A DNA stretch of 64,000 nucleotides from Diadema setosum. Its lineage: Eukaryota; Echinodermata; Echinoidea; Diadematoida; Diadematidae. The stretch's first letter is position 1. Each line of letters starts with the position of its first letter. Location of the stretch: NCBI RefSeq assembly GCF_964275005.1, contig NC_092706.1:22661187-22725186 (forward strand). Direction: 5' to 3'. The translations under genes and the position numbers were made by a program. A model generated the notes under the pieces. It had not been told where the DNA came from. It did no database searches and saw nothing but the letters and a program-made list of their open reading frames with translations. Below are positions 12,311 through 23,577 of this stretch, one piece after another.

Positions 12311-12522
12311 TCAATGGCAACTGTCCCTTAAAACTAAATTCCTCTGTGCAATGTGAACAAGGCATGCCTGAAACAACTATTCCGCCCATCTAGAGCCAGA
12401 ATTAGTTAAATGCAGTACAAACATTTTGGGAAAACAAGACCAAACAAGATTGCTCTACCGTTAACATTTAATAAGCAGTGAGTTCCTGATCAACATCCCT
12501 GTTTTAAAGACCCACCCCATGG

Positions 12523-12556
12523 GGGGGGGGGGGGGGGAGGGGGAGGGGGAGGGAAA
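12523..12556 (+). repeat. G-rich tract, possible G-quadruplex
   Basis: A run of about 17 G is followed by AGGGGGAGGGGGAGGGA. Four or more G-runs of at least three bases separated by single A residues fit the simple G-quadruplex pattern. Function is unknown. Confidence 0.7.
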
Positions 12557-12755
12557 AGAGGAAATTGGGAGATATGAATGTAAAAGAATGCTTGGCATAT
12601 GAATTGAATTTGTATGTTTTTTTATGATGTGATGTTAAAGCATTTAATAATACATTCATATCAAGCCATTAAGTGTTACAATTCATACATCCAATTTGTT
12701 CATAGAATCAACAAAATGACAACCAGTGATGTCAAAATACCCAAAGATAGTTCTC

Positions 12756-13324
12756 TTAAAAGGACAAGTTCACCTTTATTAACATAAGAATTGAGAGAAT
12801 GTAGCAATATTAGTAGAACACATTGAAAGTTTGAGGAAAATCAGACAATCTATTCAAAAGTTACGAATTTTTGAAGTTTTTTTTTTGTGCAGTCACCGCT
12901 GGATGAGAAGACTACTGCAGTGTATGATGTCACATGCGTACAACAATATAAGGACAATGTAAAGAGAATTTCACAAAATTTCATCTTTTGAAAAAAGTAC
13001 ACATTCCCTTGACTCGTAACCGATATATGTTATGGGTAATATTATTCCCACAGCGTTTAGAAAGAGGCAAGTCAAGTGCTCTTTTATTATGCAAAAAAAG
13101 TGAAAATAGGTTAAATTTTCTTTACATTTTCTTTATACTGTTGTACTCATATGACATCACGAGCCTTAGTAGTCTCCTCATCCAGCGGTTCCAACACAAA
13201 AATTAAAAAATTCATAACTTTTGCATCAATTGTCCAATTTTCCTCAAACTTTCACTGATGTGTTCTAATAATATTCCTGCATTCTCTCAATCCTTATGTT
13301 TATGAAGGTGAACTTGTCCTTTAA
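12756..13324. mobile_element. TTAA-flanked foldback MITE, family A, copy 3
   Basis: It has TTAA at both ends, the AGGACAAGTTCACCTT tip and the mirror arm ending AAGGTGAACTTGTCCTTTAA. It is 569 bp and closest to copy 1, sharing GTCACCGCTGGATGAGAAGA and CATCACGAGCCTTAGTAG. One extra A follows the left TTAA. Confidence 0.85.
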
Positions 13325-14194
13325 TCTTTTTTTTTTCACTTCAGTTCATGCATATGATAAGACAATGGTGAGTCTGAAATAAGAGGAGAAAGAAAAAGAA
13401 ATGCACACCACTCATATCAAGTATCACTTAATTAAGGAAGATGTGCACGCTTCTGATGTGTTGATAGAAAAAGGACAGCATTGATAATGATAATGAGCAC
13501 TGAGCATTACAGACTAAGTACTGTACAAGTGGAAATTTTCATGGTATTGAAATTTCTGCGCATTGAACACAACCAGAAGCTACCGCAAAGATAAAAGCAT
13601 GCAAATATTTTTGCTTGTAATATGTACCTCTGTATAATGACTTGATATTCCAGGGAATTAAAATCATGCAAAATTCATCTTACTCAGAAAAAAAAAAAAA
13701 AAAAAAAATCATGCACAAAAAAAAAATCAAATTTTACAGTATGGATCATCCACAAAAAAGAATCACTTCAAAACCACTAAATCTTAATGTTAATAACTTT
13801 AAAAAAAAAATCAAATGGAGTTTCAGGTTGCAGTCTTGTTTTTAATGTGCAGCCAACTCAAACATGCTCCAAAAAAAGGGGGGAGGGGGACATATACTGA
13901 GAGTTCATATACTGAGAGTTCATAAGACTATTGAAAACCAAATTACGCAACCATAAGGAAAGGATTTTGCTGGGTGGCTTGGGATATATCAAATTATATA
14001 ATATTTGACTTAAATTTCTCTATTTTCCAAAGTACATGTCTTATAGGCCTGTTTGAACCACGCAAACTTCTTCAAAGAAGCAAAAGCCATCGGAAGAATT
14101 GATATACAATGTACCTGTAAGTGAAGAATGAATTGAGAAAAGAGGGCTATACTACTACCATGTCTAGTGTATATTATATTTCATTTAATGTATT
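13325..14194. other. Region 3' of the zinc-finger gene; probably includes its 3' UTR
   Basis: It is AT-rich, with A runs at 13688-13708 and elsewhere. The zinc-finger mRNA should continue leftward into this interval after the stop at 14195-14197. I cannot place the polyadenylation site with confidence. No other exon is seen. Confidence 0.35.
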
Positions 14195-15859
14195 TCATTG
14201 AGCGGGAAGATAATTTGTAACTCCTGCATCATACACCGTCTGTACTGAGATGGGCACCATGCCCCCAGGGGCTGTTTGGTAGACTTGCTCAATAACCTGG
14301 TATTCTGGTATCTGTGATGCTTGTCCTGAAGACTGTTCTTGCCCCTCTTGACCGCTGGACATTTGGACAATACGGACAACCTGAGTGATCGGCAGCATGT
14401 CACTGGTGTCTTGGAGGGCTGTCGTTGTCACAAGGGTCTCTTTCCTTTCGTCCTGGTGCGTCCTCTCGTGCCGTTGGAGCGCGCTGTTGTCCGTGTACGA
14501 GCGATCGCATATCTGGCAGCGGTATGGCTTCTCCTCGAAGTGTGTGCGCTCGTGCCGCTTCATAGCGTGGCTGACCGTAAAGCCACGGCCACAATACTGG
14601 CAAACGAATGGCTTGTTCCCGGTGTGAGTTCTCTCGTGCCGACGGAGAGTGCCACTTTCAGAGAAGGCCCGTCCACAGTACTGACAGACAAACGGTTTCT
14701 CACCCGAGTGGACGCGGGCATGCCGTTTGAAGTTACTGATGCATGAGAAAACCTTGTTACAGAACTTGCACTTGAATTCAGGGTCATCCATATGTGTCTG
14801 TTCATGCTTGCGCAGATACCAGTTTTCGCTGAAAACTTTGCCGCAGAATGAGCACATATGTTTCACCTTGTCCTTGTCATCAATGTGCGTTTTGAAGTGC
14901 TGCTTGAGATAGTGCATCAGTGTGAACGACTTATTACACTGCGTGCAAGTATATGGTTTCTCCTCTGAATGAGTGCTCTGGTGTCGCTTAAAGTTGCTAA
15001 GTGTAGCAAACTCCTTCGAGCACACCTTGCACTTGTATGTGTTACTTTCCGTCTGTCCCTTATGAACTCTCTCGTGGCGCCTAACATTTCGGATTCGCTC
15101 AAACGTGCGCTCACAATAGTTGCACTTGTATACACCCGGTTCATCTTGAGTTGAGTCAGCATGCGACTGCTCGTGCTTCCGCAGCATCCATCGATCGCTG
15201 TAGCACTTTCCACACTGGTAACAGATGAAGGGCTTGTCCTTGTTTGTCTGATGCACACGCTCATGTTGTACCAAGTATGACTGCAGCGCAAATGCTTTTC
15301 CGCAATGCATGCAGACATACGGCTTTTCATTCGAGTGAGTCTTTTCATGCCGCACCAGGTTGCTCTTGTAGCCAAAGGCTTTCTTGCAGAATTTACAGCG
15401 ATACGGCATATCCTCGTCAAAATCATCTGTGAGGTCACTTTCACTGAGGGATGCCAGATCCTCCTCCTCGTCCGTGCCTCCGCCCAACTCATGGAACTCG
15501 ATGTGGTCCTTCTGCACCAGGTCATCGCCACTAAACTCAAAGATCTGGATGGTTTTCAAGACAGACTCTACTTCCTCATTAAGGACCTCGGGCACCTCTC
15601 CATCTATGTTGATATTCTCACTGTCTCCAAGCTCTTCAACCTCCGAGACTCTCACAGACGCTGTATCTGCTGCATCACCATTTGAGGTTCCAGCCTCTGT
15701 TTCGCCAACCTGGTTTTCTACTGGCTGCGCTGCTGCAGGTATTGGAGTAGATTCTTTGGTGGTCTCACTCAAAACTTTGGTCTTTACTGGTTGTGGTTTG
15801 GCCGAACTGTCCAGCTGCATAATTGCCTCCACAACCTGGCTGCCTTCATCATCTGCCAT
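14195..15859 (-). CDS. C2H2 zinc-finger protein with 11 fingers
   Basis: A 554-residue intronless coding region ending in TGA. Residues 153-468 form eleven consecutive C2H2 fingers (pattern C-x2-C-x12-H-x3-H), several joined by TGNKP-, SGEKP- or EEKP-type linkers, as expected for a sequence-specific DNA-binding nuclear protein. Residues 72-150 are strongly acidic (clusters such as TDEEEDLASLSESDLTDDFDED), possibly a regulatory or activation region. The C-terminal 85 residues are rich in Q, V and S. There is no KRAB, BTB, SCAN or ZAD domain. The open frame extends 12 codons further upstream, but TTTCAG immediately precedes GATGGCAGATGATG and looks like a splice acceptor, so I chose the Met at 15857-15859 (MADDEGSQ). 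I do not recognise an orthologue, so no symbol is given. Fingers 1-4 and 5-8 look like an internal duplication. Confidence 0.95.
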   Translation of the reverse strand: MADDEGSQVVEAIMQLDSSAKPQPVKTKVLSETTKESTPIPAAAQPVENQVGETEAGTSNGDAADTASVRVSEVEELGDSENINIDGEVPEVLNEEVESVLKTIQIFEFSGDDLVQKDHIEFHELGGGTDEEEDLASLSESDLTDDFDEDMPYRCKFCKKAFGYKSNLVRHEKTHSNEKPYVCMHCGKAFALQSYLVQHERVHQTNKDKPFICYQCGKCYSDRWMLRKHEQSHADSTQDEPGVYKCNYCERTFERIRNVRRHERVHKGQTESNTYKCKVCSKEFATLSNFKRHQSTHSEEKPYTCTQCNKSFTLMHYLKQHFKTHIDDKDKVKHMCSFCGKVFSENWYLRKHEQTHMDDPEFKCKFCNKVFSCISNFKRHARVHSGEKPFVCQYCGRAFSESGTLRRHERTHTGNKPFVCQYCGRGFTVSHAMKRHERTHFEEKPYRCQICDRSYTDNSALQRHERTHQDERKETLVTTTALQDTSDMLPITQVVRIVQMSSGQEGQEQSSGQASQIPEYQVIEQVYQTAPGGMVPISVQTVYDAGVTNYLPAQ

Positions 15860-16347
15860 CCTGAAATGGACTGAAATTGAAAGACAACATGCCACATAAT
15901 TGCCTAGATTCTAGACATATACCGTCAAGGTGATCAAGAGATTGGATCTAATATCAATTTGGTTGTGACACAGTTCATATTCTTTATGATAACTTCTCAG
16001 GGCAGGGCTAAAAGTAGAATTACTGCATTTAACTTTCAATCATTTGATTCTTTATTTTGTTACCGGTACTGTACTTTTGAGTCATTAGGTCAGGGTTCAT
16101 GACAGCACCATCAAGGTTGCAAATACGAAAATAGAGGATATAGTGTGAAAAAAAAAAACACTGAATAAAAACATAATAATAATGTTGAATAATAATAGTC
16201 TAACAGTCAATTGATAAAAAATAAAAAAAAAATCTACATTCTTTTATTTCTACTGCAGCTGTTTCTTGCATGACCCGTTACGGAAGATACAATAATGATG
16301 ATGATCGAATTCAATGATTCTTAAAAAATTATATATTTGATGTAGTG

Positions 16348-16526
16348 CAGGGCTGCCAACACTGGAAACTAGTTGAGAGTGAGACTCCCATAGGCCAATG
16401 CTATAATTTAGGAGTCAAAGTGAGTGAGATCAATAGAAATGCATGCAAATGAAATAAAGTTTTAAGAGTGAGAAAGGACCAAAATGCGTGAGTCTCACAC
16501 TCAATGCGTGAGAGTTGGTAGCCCTG
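16348..16526. mobile_element. MITE with CAGGGCTGCCAAC ends and GTAGTG flanks
   Basis: The left end is CAGGGCTGCCAAC and the right end is its near-perfect complement GTTGGTAGCCCTG. The direct repeat GTAGTG touches both ends (16342-16347 and 16527-16532), consistent with a target-site duplication. The body repeats GTGAG/CTCAC motifs in both orientations (GTGAGACTC, GTGAGTGAG, GTGAGTCTCACACTC). It is 179 bp with no coding capacity. Confidence 0.8.
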
Positions 16527-16824
16527 GTAGTGATGATCAACGACTAGATTCTAGGTAGGAAGAGGTCTGTCTAACTGCGCGGTACCAGTAGATTTAGACT
16601 TCCAAGTCCTAAATTCTAAGGCAATGCATGTGCATTATTATCTGCATCAAATTGAATTGAAATACAGTAGATCCAACACATTAGATCCACAGTCAGTAAT
16701 AACAGTATACTGAACATTAATTCATTCCCCCCCCCCCCCCCCCCGTCTTGCAGCCCAATTCAACGCAATGGAAGATCTAAGGACTTGTAATGTTCACAAT
16801 ACAGTGTACCTGGTATAACTTGGC

Positions 16825-17170
16825 ATAAGTGGATTGGGGGGGGGGGGGGCACCCGGTACCACTCCAGGCCCGGGCGCGCGTGCACCCCCTCCCCCATTTT
16901 TTTAAACAAAAAAAGGAAAAGAAAAGGAAAAGGGGGCGTGACTGGGCGCCCCCCCCCCCCTTAATTTCTGAAGAAACCATCTTTGTCAGCTGATTGTGGT
17001 GGCAACAGAAAAATGCACTGAAGTCTTCTTTTCTTTTCTTTTTTCTTTTTTTTTTTTTTGGCGCACTGGAAGCATTTTTTTCTCTCTCTCGTCAGCCGAT
17101 GAAACTCAGAAGTGGCATCAGAAATATTTTTGACGCCCCCCTCTTTTCGAAATTCCTGGATCCGCCCCTG
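16825..17170. mobile_element. hAT-like GC-rich element, second copy
   Basis: It matches the 3349-3831 element in its central part: the C-run followed by TTAATTT, GAAGAAACCATCTTTGTCAG, GATGAAAC, AGAAGTGGCA and AGAAATATT. It ends AATTCCTGGATCCGCCCCTG, the canonical hAT-like tip. The left end is degraded into G runs, so the start is approximate. Confidence 0.6.
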
Positions 17171-17612
17171 ATAATCGCCTGAGAATCGTTCTGGGCCGAG
17201 CTTAGTGTTTGACCATACCAACACTGCAGCAACATCCCACACGGCACGGTCATGCATAGCATCAGCACTACGTCAATATGAAGGAGCGGGACTACAATAA
17301 TTAGGGGCACCTATATTTCTCAAAATGTGCTTATTTCATCAAAGAGATGCGATTATTTCGCTGCATGTCGCTGAGATCCATCTATCACAATAACAATATA
17401 GCCAAATGATAAACCAATGGCAATATTTATAACGAATCTGTGCAATTTCTTGAGTAAAATCTAACCGGCAACGAACGGCAACTTCTGATCTTGCGTTGCC
17501 GCTCATCCGTCATTTTGATATCAATGTGCAACTCTCAGCTTACACGGATTATTCATGAATATCATTGGGACCTAATAAATGACAATATAGTAGATTAAAA
17601 ATGACACAGTAC

Positions 17613-17765
17613 CTGAAAGGAGCTTGGTTCGTCAATTGGTTAAGCAGTTTTTTCACATCGGTCCTTCCTTACAACTAACTTCTCGCGCAACACAAGCCGC
17701 CAAGATGGCTGCAAAACTGGCAACGCGTGCGCATCTCATTCTGCGCTTGCGCAAGCATGCACTTC
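17613..17765 (-). promoter_or_regulatory. Probable first exon and TATA-less promoter of the zinc-finger gene
   Basis: The interval is unusually CpG-rich. It carries GCCGCCAAGATGGC (YY1-like, AAGATGGC at 17702-17709), TGCGCTTGCGCA at 17742-17753 and CGTGCGCATC near 17726 (NRF1-like). YY1 and NRF1 sites are typical of TATA-less animal promoters. The donor-like CTTTCAG/GTACTG at 17613/17612 would end the untranslated first exon, which would splice to 15859. The transcription start is not determinable from sequence alone. The 78-codon plus-strand frame here is ignored. Confidence 0.5.
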
Positions 17766-18142
17766 TGGGGGTGGGGTTCATCACATGGCGGGAATCTGGA
17801 AAAGAAAAGAAAAGAAAAAGACACTATCTGAACCAGAGATTATTATTGAAGTTTTTTTGAAAAAATCGAAAATCAAAATTTCCAGGTGATTTTGATATAT
17901 GACAATAGCAAAATGTGTACAGACTTGAGAAAAAAATAAAATCTGAAATCAGATTTAAATCTAAAGAATATCATGCCTGCTGAACACATACATATTATGC
18001 CACAAATGGTGCATGATTGTGTCATGATGATACATTAATACAATTCTCTAAATTATGTTGCCTGTCATCTACCAAAACGTGTGTGCAATATTGTATACAT
18101 CTTTGTAACAATATCATCTGCTTACCTCCTCTCTATATCCTA

Positions 18143-19414
18143 TAAGCCCCCGTTCCACTATGCCGTTCTCGCTACGATTTGACAATTTTCTCAGGTCGGG
18201 AAGGATCGGGTAAAACCTGAGCCGATCTGGACACAGTACGATGTTAGAACGCTCTAAGCACGCTGCAGTTACGACTACCAAGTGCTTGCTACGCTCTTAC
18301 TACGATGATCGGGAATGAGACATCACGATCTCTGCCGCTGCCGGTACGCTTTAGAACGATGTAGCTACGCTGTCAGTGCGATGTTGCCGATGTTATCCGA
18401 TCGATGCACGCTTTTTCTACGCTCTGAACGATCTATACGATCTTATCACGCTGTTACCCCGTTCAGAGAGCTGAAAAGTGCCCGATGTGCCCCGATGTAC
18501 CCCGATTCGACTGTCGGTCTGCAGTCGGTCAACTTATTAGCATGCAGAACCGAAGAAATATTCTGTGGACCTCGAAGAGGCTCCTAAACTCACGGTTCTT
18601 TTGCAGCAATGCATTTTATAAACAAAGACGTGCTGATCCTATTTGTTTAGCAGTGCATTTTGAAGACCAGTCCTTTTGAAGACAGACTTTCATGTCGTCT
18701 TTTTTCTTCTGCTTCTTCATCTTCTTCTAGTACGGTGATGTACTTGTATCTTCAGTCTGTTGGCTTTGATGTACAATTGTAAAGCGCCTTGAGCATTTAA
18801 TCAAAGTGGAGAACGGCGCTATAGAAATTGTATGTATTATTATTATTATTTTTCCAAGGCTTTTTCTTGATGTCTCTCCTTTTATAGTCCGTCTTCCTCC
18901 AGTTGTCGATGATTTCATATTCTTCAAAATTCTGCTATGTCCTCTTCCTCCTCTTTCAGCATTACGCGCAGTCTCTCTTTCTTCGCCTTTTGGGTAGCTG
19001 CTTCGCTGCTTTCTTCTCTTCTTTTTCTTCATCTCTTCCTCTTCTTCGAAAATTACAGCTAAAATTACTTCCCGTTCTTGTGCCGATGTTACTACGCTCA
19101 GAAAGACCTTGTTACGCTTATCCCGCTGCGTTTACGCCGTCACTACGCTCTCCCCGCTGCGTTTACGCTATCACTGCGCTCTCCCAGCTTGCCGTACGAT
19201 TAAAAATATGTCAATTTTGATCGGGGAGATCGGGAAGAAATTTTGAACCGGTTCAAAACTTCTTCCCGATCTGAAAAAATGCCCGCTCCAACCCCGACCT
19301 CCACACGCTGCTGCTACGATGCTTCCGATCCCCGTACGCTTTTGCCGCTCTCTCCCGATCTGCTAGATCGGGACAGATCGGGGTCCAAATCGTGAAAGTG
19401 GAACGGGGGCTTTA
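18143..19414. mobile_element. 1.27-kb foldback element with AAGCCCCCGTTCCACT ends
   Basis: A 16-bp perfect terminal inverted repeat lies at 18144-18159 and 19397-19412. The flanks allow a TA target. Both subterminal regions are filled with short repeats of TACGATG, TACGCT, CGCTCT and GATCGGG in both orientations. The middle is occupied by unrelated AT-rich sequence and a SINE/LINE tail (see 18745-18855), probably a later insertion. No transposase is evident. Confidence 0.8.
18745..18855 (+). repeat. Retroelement 3' tail of the GCGCTATA type with an ATT microsatellite
   Basis: The sequence TGTAAAGCGCCTTGAGCA, then GGCGCTATAGAAATTGTATG and (ATT)n, matches the widespread 3' tail shared by many animal LINEs and SINEs, as I recognise it. 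A partner LINE reverse transcriptase is not in the window. It is nested inside the foldback element at 18143-19414. Confidence 0.65.
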
Positions 19415-19680
19415 TCCATGCAATCTGTGTTTTGGAACTAAATGTAGGTTCTACTGTACATTCTGTAAGTGTATAATCATTGAAATGTTTTTGTACATCA
19501 CTCTGGGGGAAAAAAAAAAGAAGAATAGATTCAGAAATTGTAATCAATGCATGTGATTTGCAAACTGCAAATCTCAAATCTTCAAAAAAAAAAACTTTAA
19601 AAGAGAGATATATATATATATATATATTTTTTTTTTTGCTGTAATAGATTTACTTAATAGATTTTATCTTATTCTATACA

Positions 19681-19945
19681 GTACCATATGAAGGGTTTGT
19701 TTGCAAAAACCGATAAGTCCATATTTGCCAAATGGAGATATTTGCAATTAAAGGTCAAGAAAAATAAAGAGAATAATAAGAAAAATTTTGCTTCTTTTGA
19801 CCATAACTTCAAAAATGTACCTTTGTATGTAGTGACCAATATATCATTTAAAAGGTATTATTTTGTACTTTATCACAGAGACCGTACTTCAAAATTTTCA
19901 AAAATGGACTTATCGGTTTTTGCAAACAAACTCTTCATATAGTAC
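19681..19945. mobile_element. 265-bp MITE with ~33-bp inverted ends
   Basis: The ends carry GTTTGTTTGCAAAAACCGAT followed by AAGTCCA and its complement, giving ~33 bp with one mismatch, plus GTAC at the outermost positions of both arms. The interior is AT-rich. An 84-codon frame reads from end to end across the element (19688-19942) but is just the two arms translated. Confidence 0.8.
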
Positions 19946-21856
19946 CAATGATCAAATGTCATTGATTCAGTTAGTTTTATTTATATTATCAAATGTTACG
20001 AGTTTCCAATTGTGAATAAAGGAAATCCAGATTTGCAGTACTATATAATACATGTACATGTATATATTTTCTTTTAAATCAACACAGAAACGCAGGAGAA
20101 TGAAATCAATATGTGTTCAGAACATGAGCCATCATAATACACATACACGTATTATTCTGCACATGGATTTTGACACGAGATTTCTTCTGAAACTATCAAA
20201 TGTGTGAAGTTTAGAACACTGACAGCAAGAAAGTAACACGAGAGACACAGGAATTCATCTATTTTCATCACTCGATAAAATGTTTATTTTGTGTACATGG
20301 TTCAATAAAAGTAAAAACTTCAATACAAACACCACAATATTGGCTTGTTAGTTTTCCTTTTGATCTACAACTGACAAATAATAAAATAACTTTATAAAAT
20401 GTAATTTCTCCAATGTTGCTACTAATTACAGTGTACATGACGATAAAACAAGCTTTTTCGTATATTTCTTTACACTCAGACATACATTGGATGGAAACAT
20501 TTACATGATAGAGAAACAATATACACAATGCAGGGACTATTGTCAGGTTCAAACAGGTAATGAGACAGAAAATCACATGTTATGTCTTGAATTGCTATAT
20601 GCAACTGTGTAGCAATAGCACACCTTATTGAAGAGCAACATGACTTTTCAATGACTCCAACTCGTAGAAGTCCTAATATGTATAATACTCATAAATCAAG
20701 ACGGCAAAAAAAGAATATCAAGAATAATATATATTTCTATACCTACAGCTGTTGCATTAACTTACAAATCATGAATGGCTTATGCAGGATTCACAAAAAC
20801 ATCCCAAATGATGAGATACTTGTTGGATGTTGTTCAAAGAAGGAGAAACTTAGGAACAAACACAAAGTTGTGAGGTTATGAAAAGTAATGAAAGGTCGTA
20901 AGGCATATCCAAAATCTGGAACTGATAAAGCTCTTGAGTCATGCAAAAGTTATAAAAATGTGTCTGTGACCATGTTACCTTGTTCTTTCACTATCTGACT
21001 TCGGGATATAGATTTGCTCTGTTTTGACTTTACTTGGAATCTATGAACCATACTTATTAAATAAAAACTAACAATATTTATACAAATACATGCAAACATG
21101 AAATGCAAATCATAGATTTATATGTATACTTACTTCAACTGCATTTGTTGTATTCTACTGGTATATTTGTTTTTTATTATTATTCTTTCTTTTTTTTTGC
21201 ATACGCAAAAGGCGAAGTGTCACCCCACAAATACACTAAAATGATAATGGGCAGTTTCCACATTAATAGTAATTGATGAATCAGATGTCACTCTTTCGTG
21301 AGACTAAACTGAGTTAAAGGTAACTAAATCTGTAACTGTTTTTTTTTTTTTTTAAGAAAAAAAAATATCCCAGAGAAGTTCAGCTTTGTTTACAAAACAC
21401 ACAGTGAACAGAGAAAAAGTTGCAATGTTTGGCTTCATATTGTTACAACCTTTGATGGTATGGTAGGTATTCCTAAATTATTGTATGACATTTACAACAC
21501 TTTTCACACATTAAGTTTGACAGGAAGGAAATCATCTCTGGATTTTAATGTCCACGCAATACGTCCAATTTCAAAATAGAATCTTAGCCTGGGAATGCAG
21601 AGGTCTTTGATATTTAAATCCTCATTCCTGATACCGATACAATGTATAGAAGACAAAAATTACACATTTGTCAGTTTGCTTTCCTCCTTATGTTGTAAAG
21701 ACTGCCTTCAGTGAAAACCAGTGATCAAAATTTCACTTGTCAACAGACACCTTATCAAACAGAAAGAAAGAACATTTGAAAAAAAAAAAGAATTACAAAA
21801 GAACTGAAATGCAATTATTGCAGCAAAGTGACACCTTTTTATTAATGCATTCAATA
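19946..21856. other. AT-rich; candidate end of the long phosphatase 3' UTR
   Basis: No exon is seen. Minus-strand AATAAA (plus TTTATT) occurs at about 20282 and 21836. Either could terminate a long 3' UTR from the gene whose stop is at 30041, but AT-rich DNA gives such hits by chance. Conclusions need transcript data. Confidence 0.25.
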
Positions 21857-22342
21857 TTAAAGACCCAGTAGCATGGGGGGAGAAAGTTGGCCCCATTTAA
21901 TCGACCTTCATTTGCTGCCCACTGGGGCTCATTTGAAAACCAAGACTAGCACAGGTCTGCTGGAATAGAATTGCCCTATAGTAAATATGTGCACCAAAGC
22001 ATACACTCCGCTAATATTCAACTCTGGTTGAAATTACAGTGGAAACTCGGTAAAACAAGATCCTTGGGACCAAGACAATTTGTTCTTTATATCAGATATT
22101 TTGTTATATCAGAAGGAAATAAAAAATACAGAATAAAGGAAATAAATCCATTGAGATCAGAGAAATTAGTTTGTTTTATCAGGTATTTTGTTATATCAGA
22201 TCTCTTTATAGCAAGTTTCCATTGTATTTGGCTGCATGTGCGTGCTGCACTAGAGCCGCATTCAATTCATTATGGGGATTTTCAGATTTATCTGAGTTGG
22301 GACAGTGTTCCCCCCCCCCCCCCCATGCTACCAGGCCTTTAA
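21857..22342. mobile_element. TTAA-flanked MITE interrupted by a second MITE
   Basis: TTAA lies at both ends (21857-21860 and 22339-22342). The inverted tips AGACCCAGTAGCATGGGGGG and AGGCCTGGTAGCATGGGGGG match at 17 of 20 bases. The centre carries the separate TA-flanked element at 22037-22224. The right arm contains a 16-base C run. Confidence 0.75.
22037..22224. mobile_element. 188-bp TA-flanked mariner-like MITE nested in the TTAA MITE
   Basis: The left tip is CAGTGGAAACTCGGTAAAAC and the right tip, read inward, is CAATGGAAACTTGCTATAAA. TA lies on both flanks (22035-22036, 22225-22226). ATTTTGTTATATCAGA occurs twice inside, as subterminal repeats would. No coding capacity. Confidence 0.75.
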
Positions 22343-23577
22343 TCAGTGGTGGTGCTTTCCCCTTACACTCTGCTTGACGTTTGTGCGGTCATTTCAGATG
22401 AGAAACATTTGTACAATCAAACTTTCATGAAGTTACTCGGTCTTAACAGCAAAGAGCAAATCTTCTCACAGAAAACTTAACTTTTACATTATTTGGGTTT
22501 TATTTTTCACCTGCAAGCTAGACAGAGAGAGAGAGAAAAAAAAAGAAGAAGAAAAGAGTCAGAATCTAGGCAGCTAATAACCGGCATGATTACTCTGGCC
22601 AGAGAAGGAACAAAATCATGAAAGCATGTATAGCTGTTGAGGTGACAAAACCTTGTATCTTGTCAAATGTTCAGGAGAGAGAAAAGACATGGCAGCCAAA
22701 GCACTGTAAGCAAATGGGACTGTCTCTCCCTTGACATGCTGTGGTGGCTTCATATTGGGGGTAAGACAGCTAGGATTCACACAGGACATTATTTCACTGA
22801 TTATCTGACAATTAATGTCAGAAAGTGAATTCAACCAAAATCTGAGATTCAAGGTCTTGCCACCCCAGTGACAATATCAGTAAAGAAGCAAGACATTGAC
22901 TTTGAAGAGGGGATCTTGAAGAAAAGAACAGAAAAAAAAAAAAAGACTGGAAACAAAATCAGTGGAGTGCAATATTTCAGAAAGTTGTGGATGGTGCTTG
23001 TTTTGAATTAAAAAAAAAAAGAGATTGAAAATAACTTGCAGTATGAAAATACAATGTACTTGATTCAACTTTTTTTTCTTGTGAGTGTCATATACAGCAG
23101 TTGTGAGAATTTCAGTCAGTTCAACTGGAAAAAAAGAAAGTCACACACCAATACCATTCAAACATACTATACTGTCCTATGTTTTTAAGCTGTGGTTATT
23201 TTTTTTTATTTCATTTGTTGTTGTTGTTCTTGTTTTCTTTCAGCAGATTTGATATACTAACAGGTGATGTACACAACTGTTTAAAATAATTCTGGGGGTT
23301 GCTGTTGTTGTTGTTGCTGCTGCTGCTGTTGTTTTTCTTCTTGCTGTTAGTATAAGAATGAGCATTTACTGTTTTTTTTTCCTTTTCCCCCAAATGACAC
23401 ACATCAAAATGATATACACTGTACAGTGATTACTATAACTTCCAACATTAAAACTGAGGGGGAGGGGGCCCTGGCCATCACATTCATTTCAGTTAAGATC
23501 ATCAAACTTTCGAAAGCAAATGTAAGGCTCCAAATTTCTGACCACATGAGGGTGCACAACTATCAGCACGGTGATAT

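Larger units (their letters stand above)
15860..17612 (-). other. Probable 5' UTR intron of the zinc-finger gene
   Basis: On the minus strand the right boundary reads CTTTCAG then GTACTG at 17612/17613, a plausible donor. The left boundary reads CCATTTCAG then GATG at 15860, a plausible acceptor. The intron contains a CAGGGCTGCCAAC MITE and a hAT-like GC-rich repeat. It is inferred from splice signals only. Confidence 0.5.

Noticed and set aside
14339..15685. Long open frames antisense to or out of frame with the zinc-finger gene
   Set aside because: They are shadows of the repeated C2H2 codon pattern and resemble no family.
15860..15895. Upstream Met extending the zinc-finger protein by 12 residues (MACCLSISVHFR)
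   Set aside because: A polypyrimidine tract and TTTCAG lie within this stretch, so the extension is probably intronic.
19688..19942. 84-codon frame spanning a MITE
   Set aside because: It is the inverted arms read through. The same peptide is expected for every copy.
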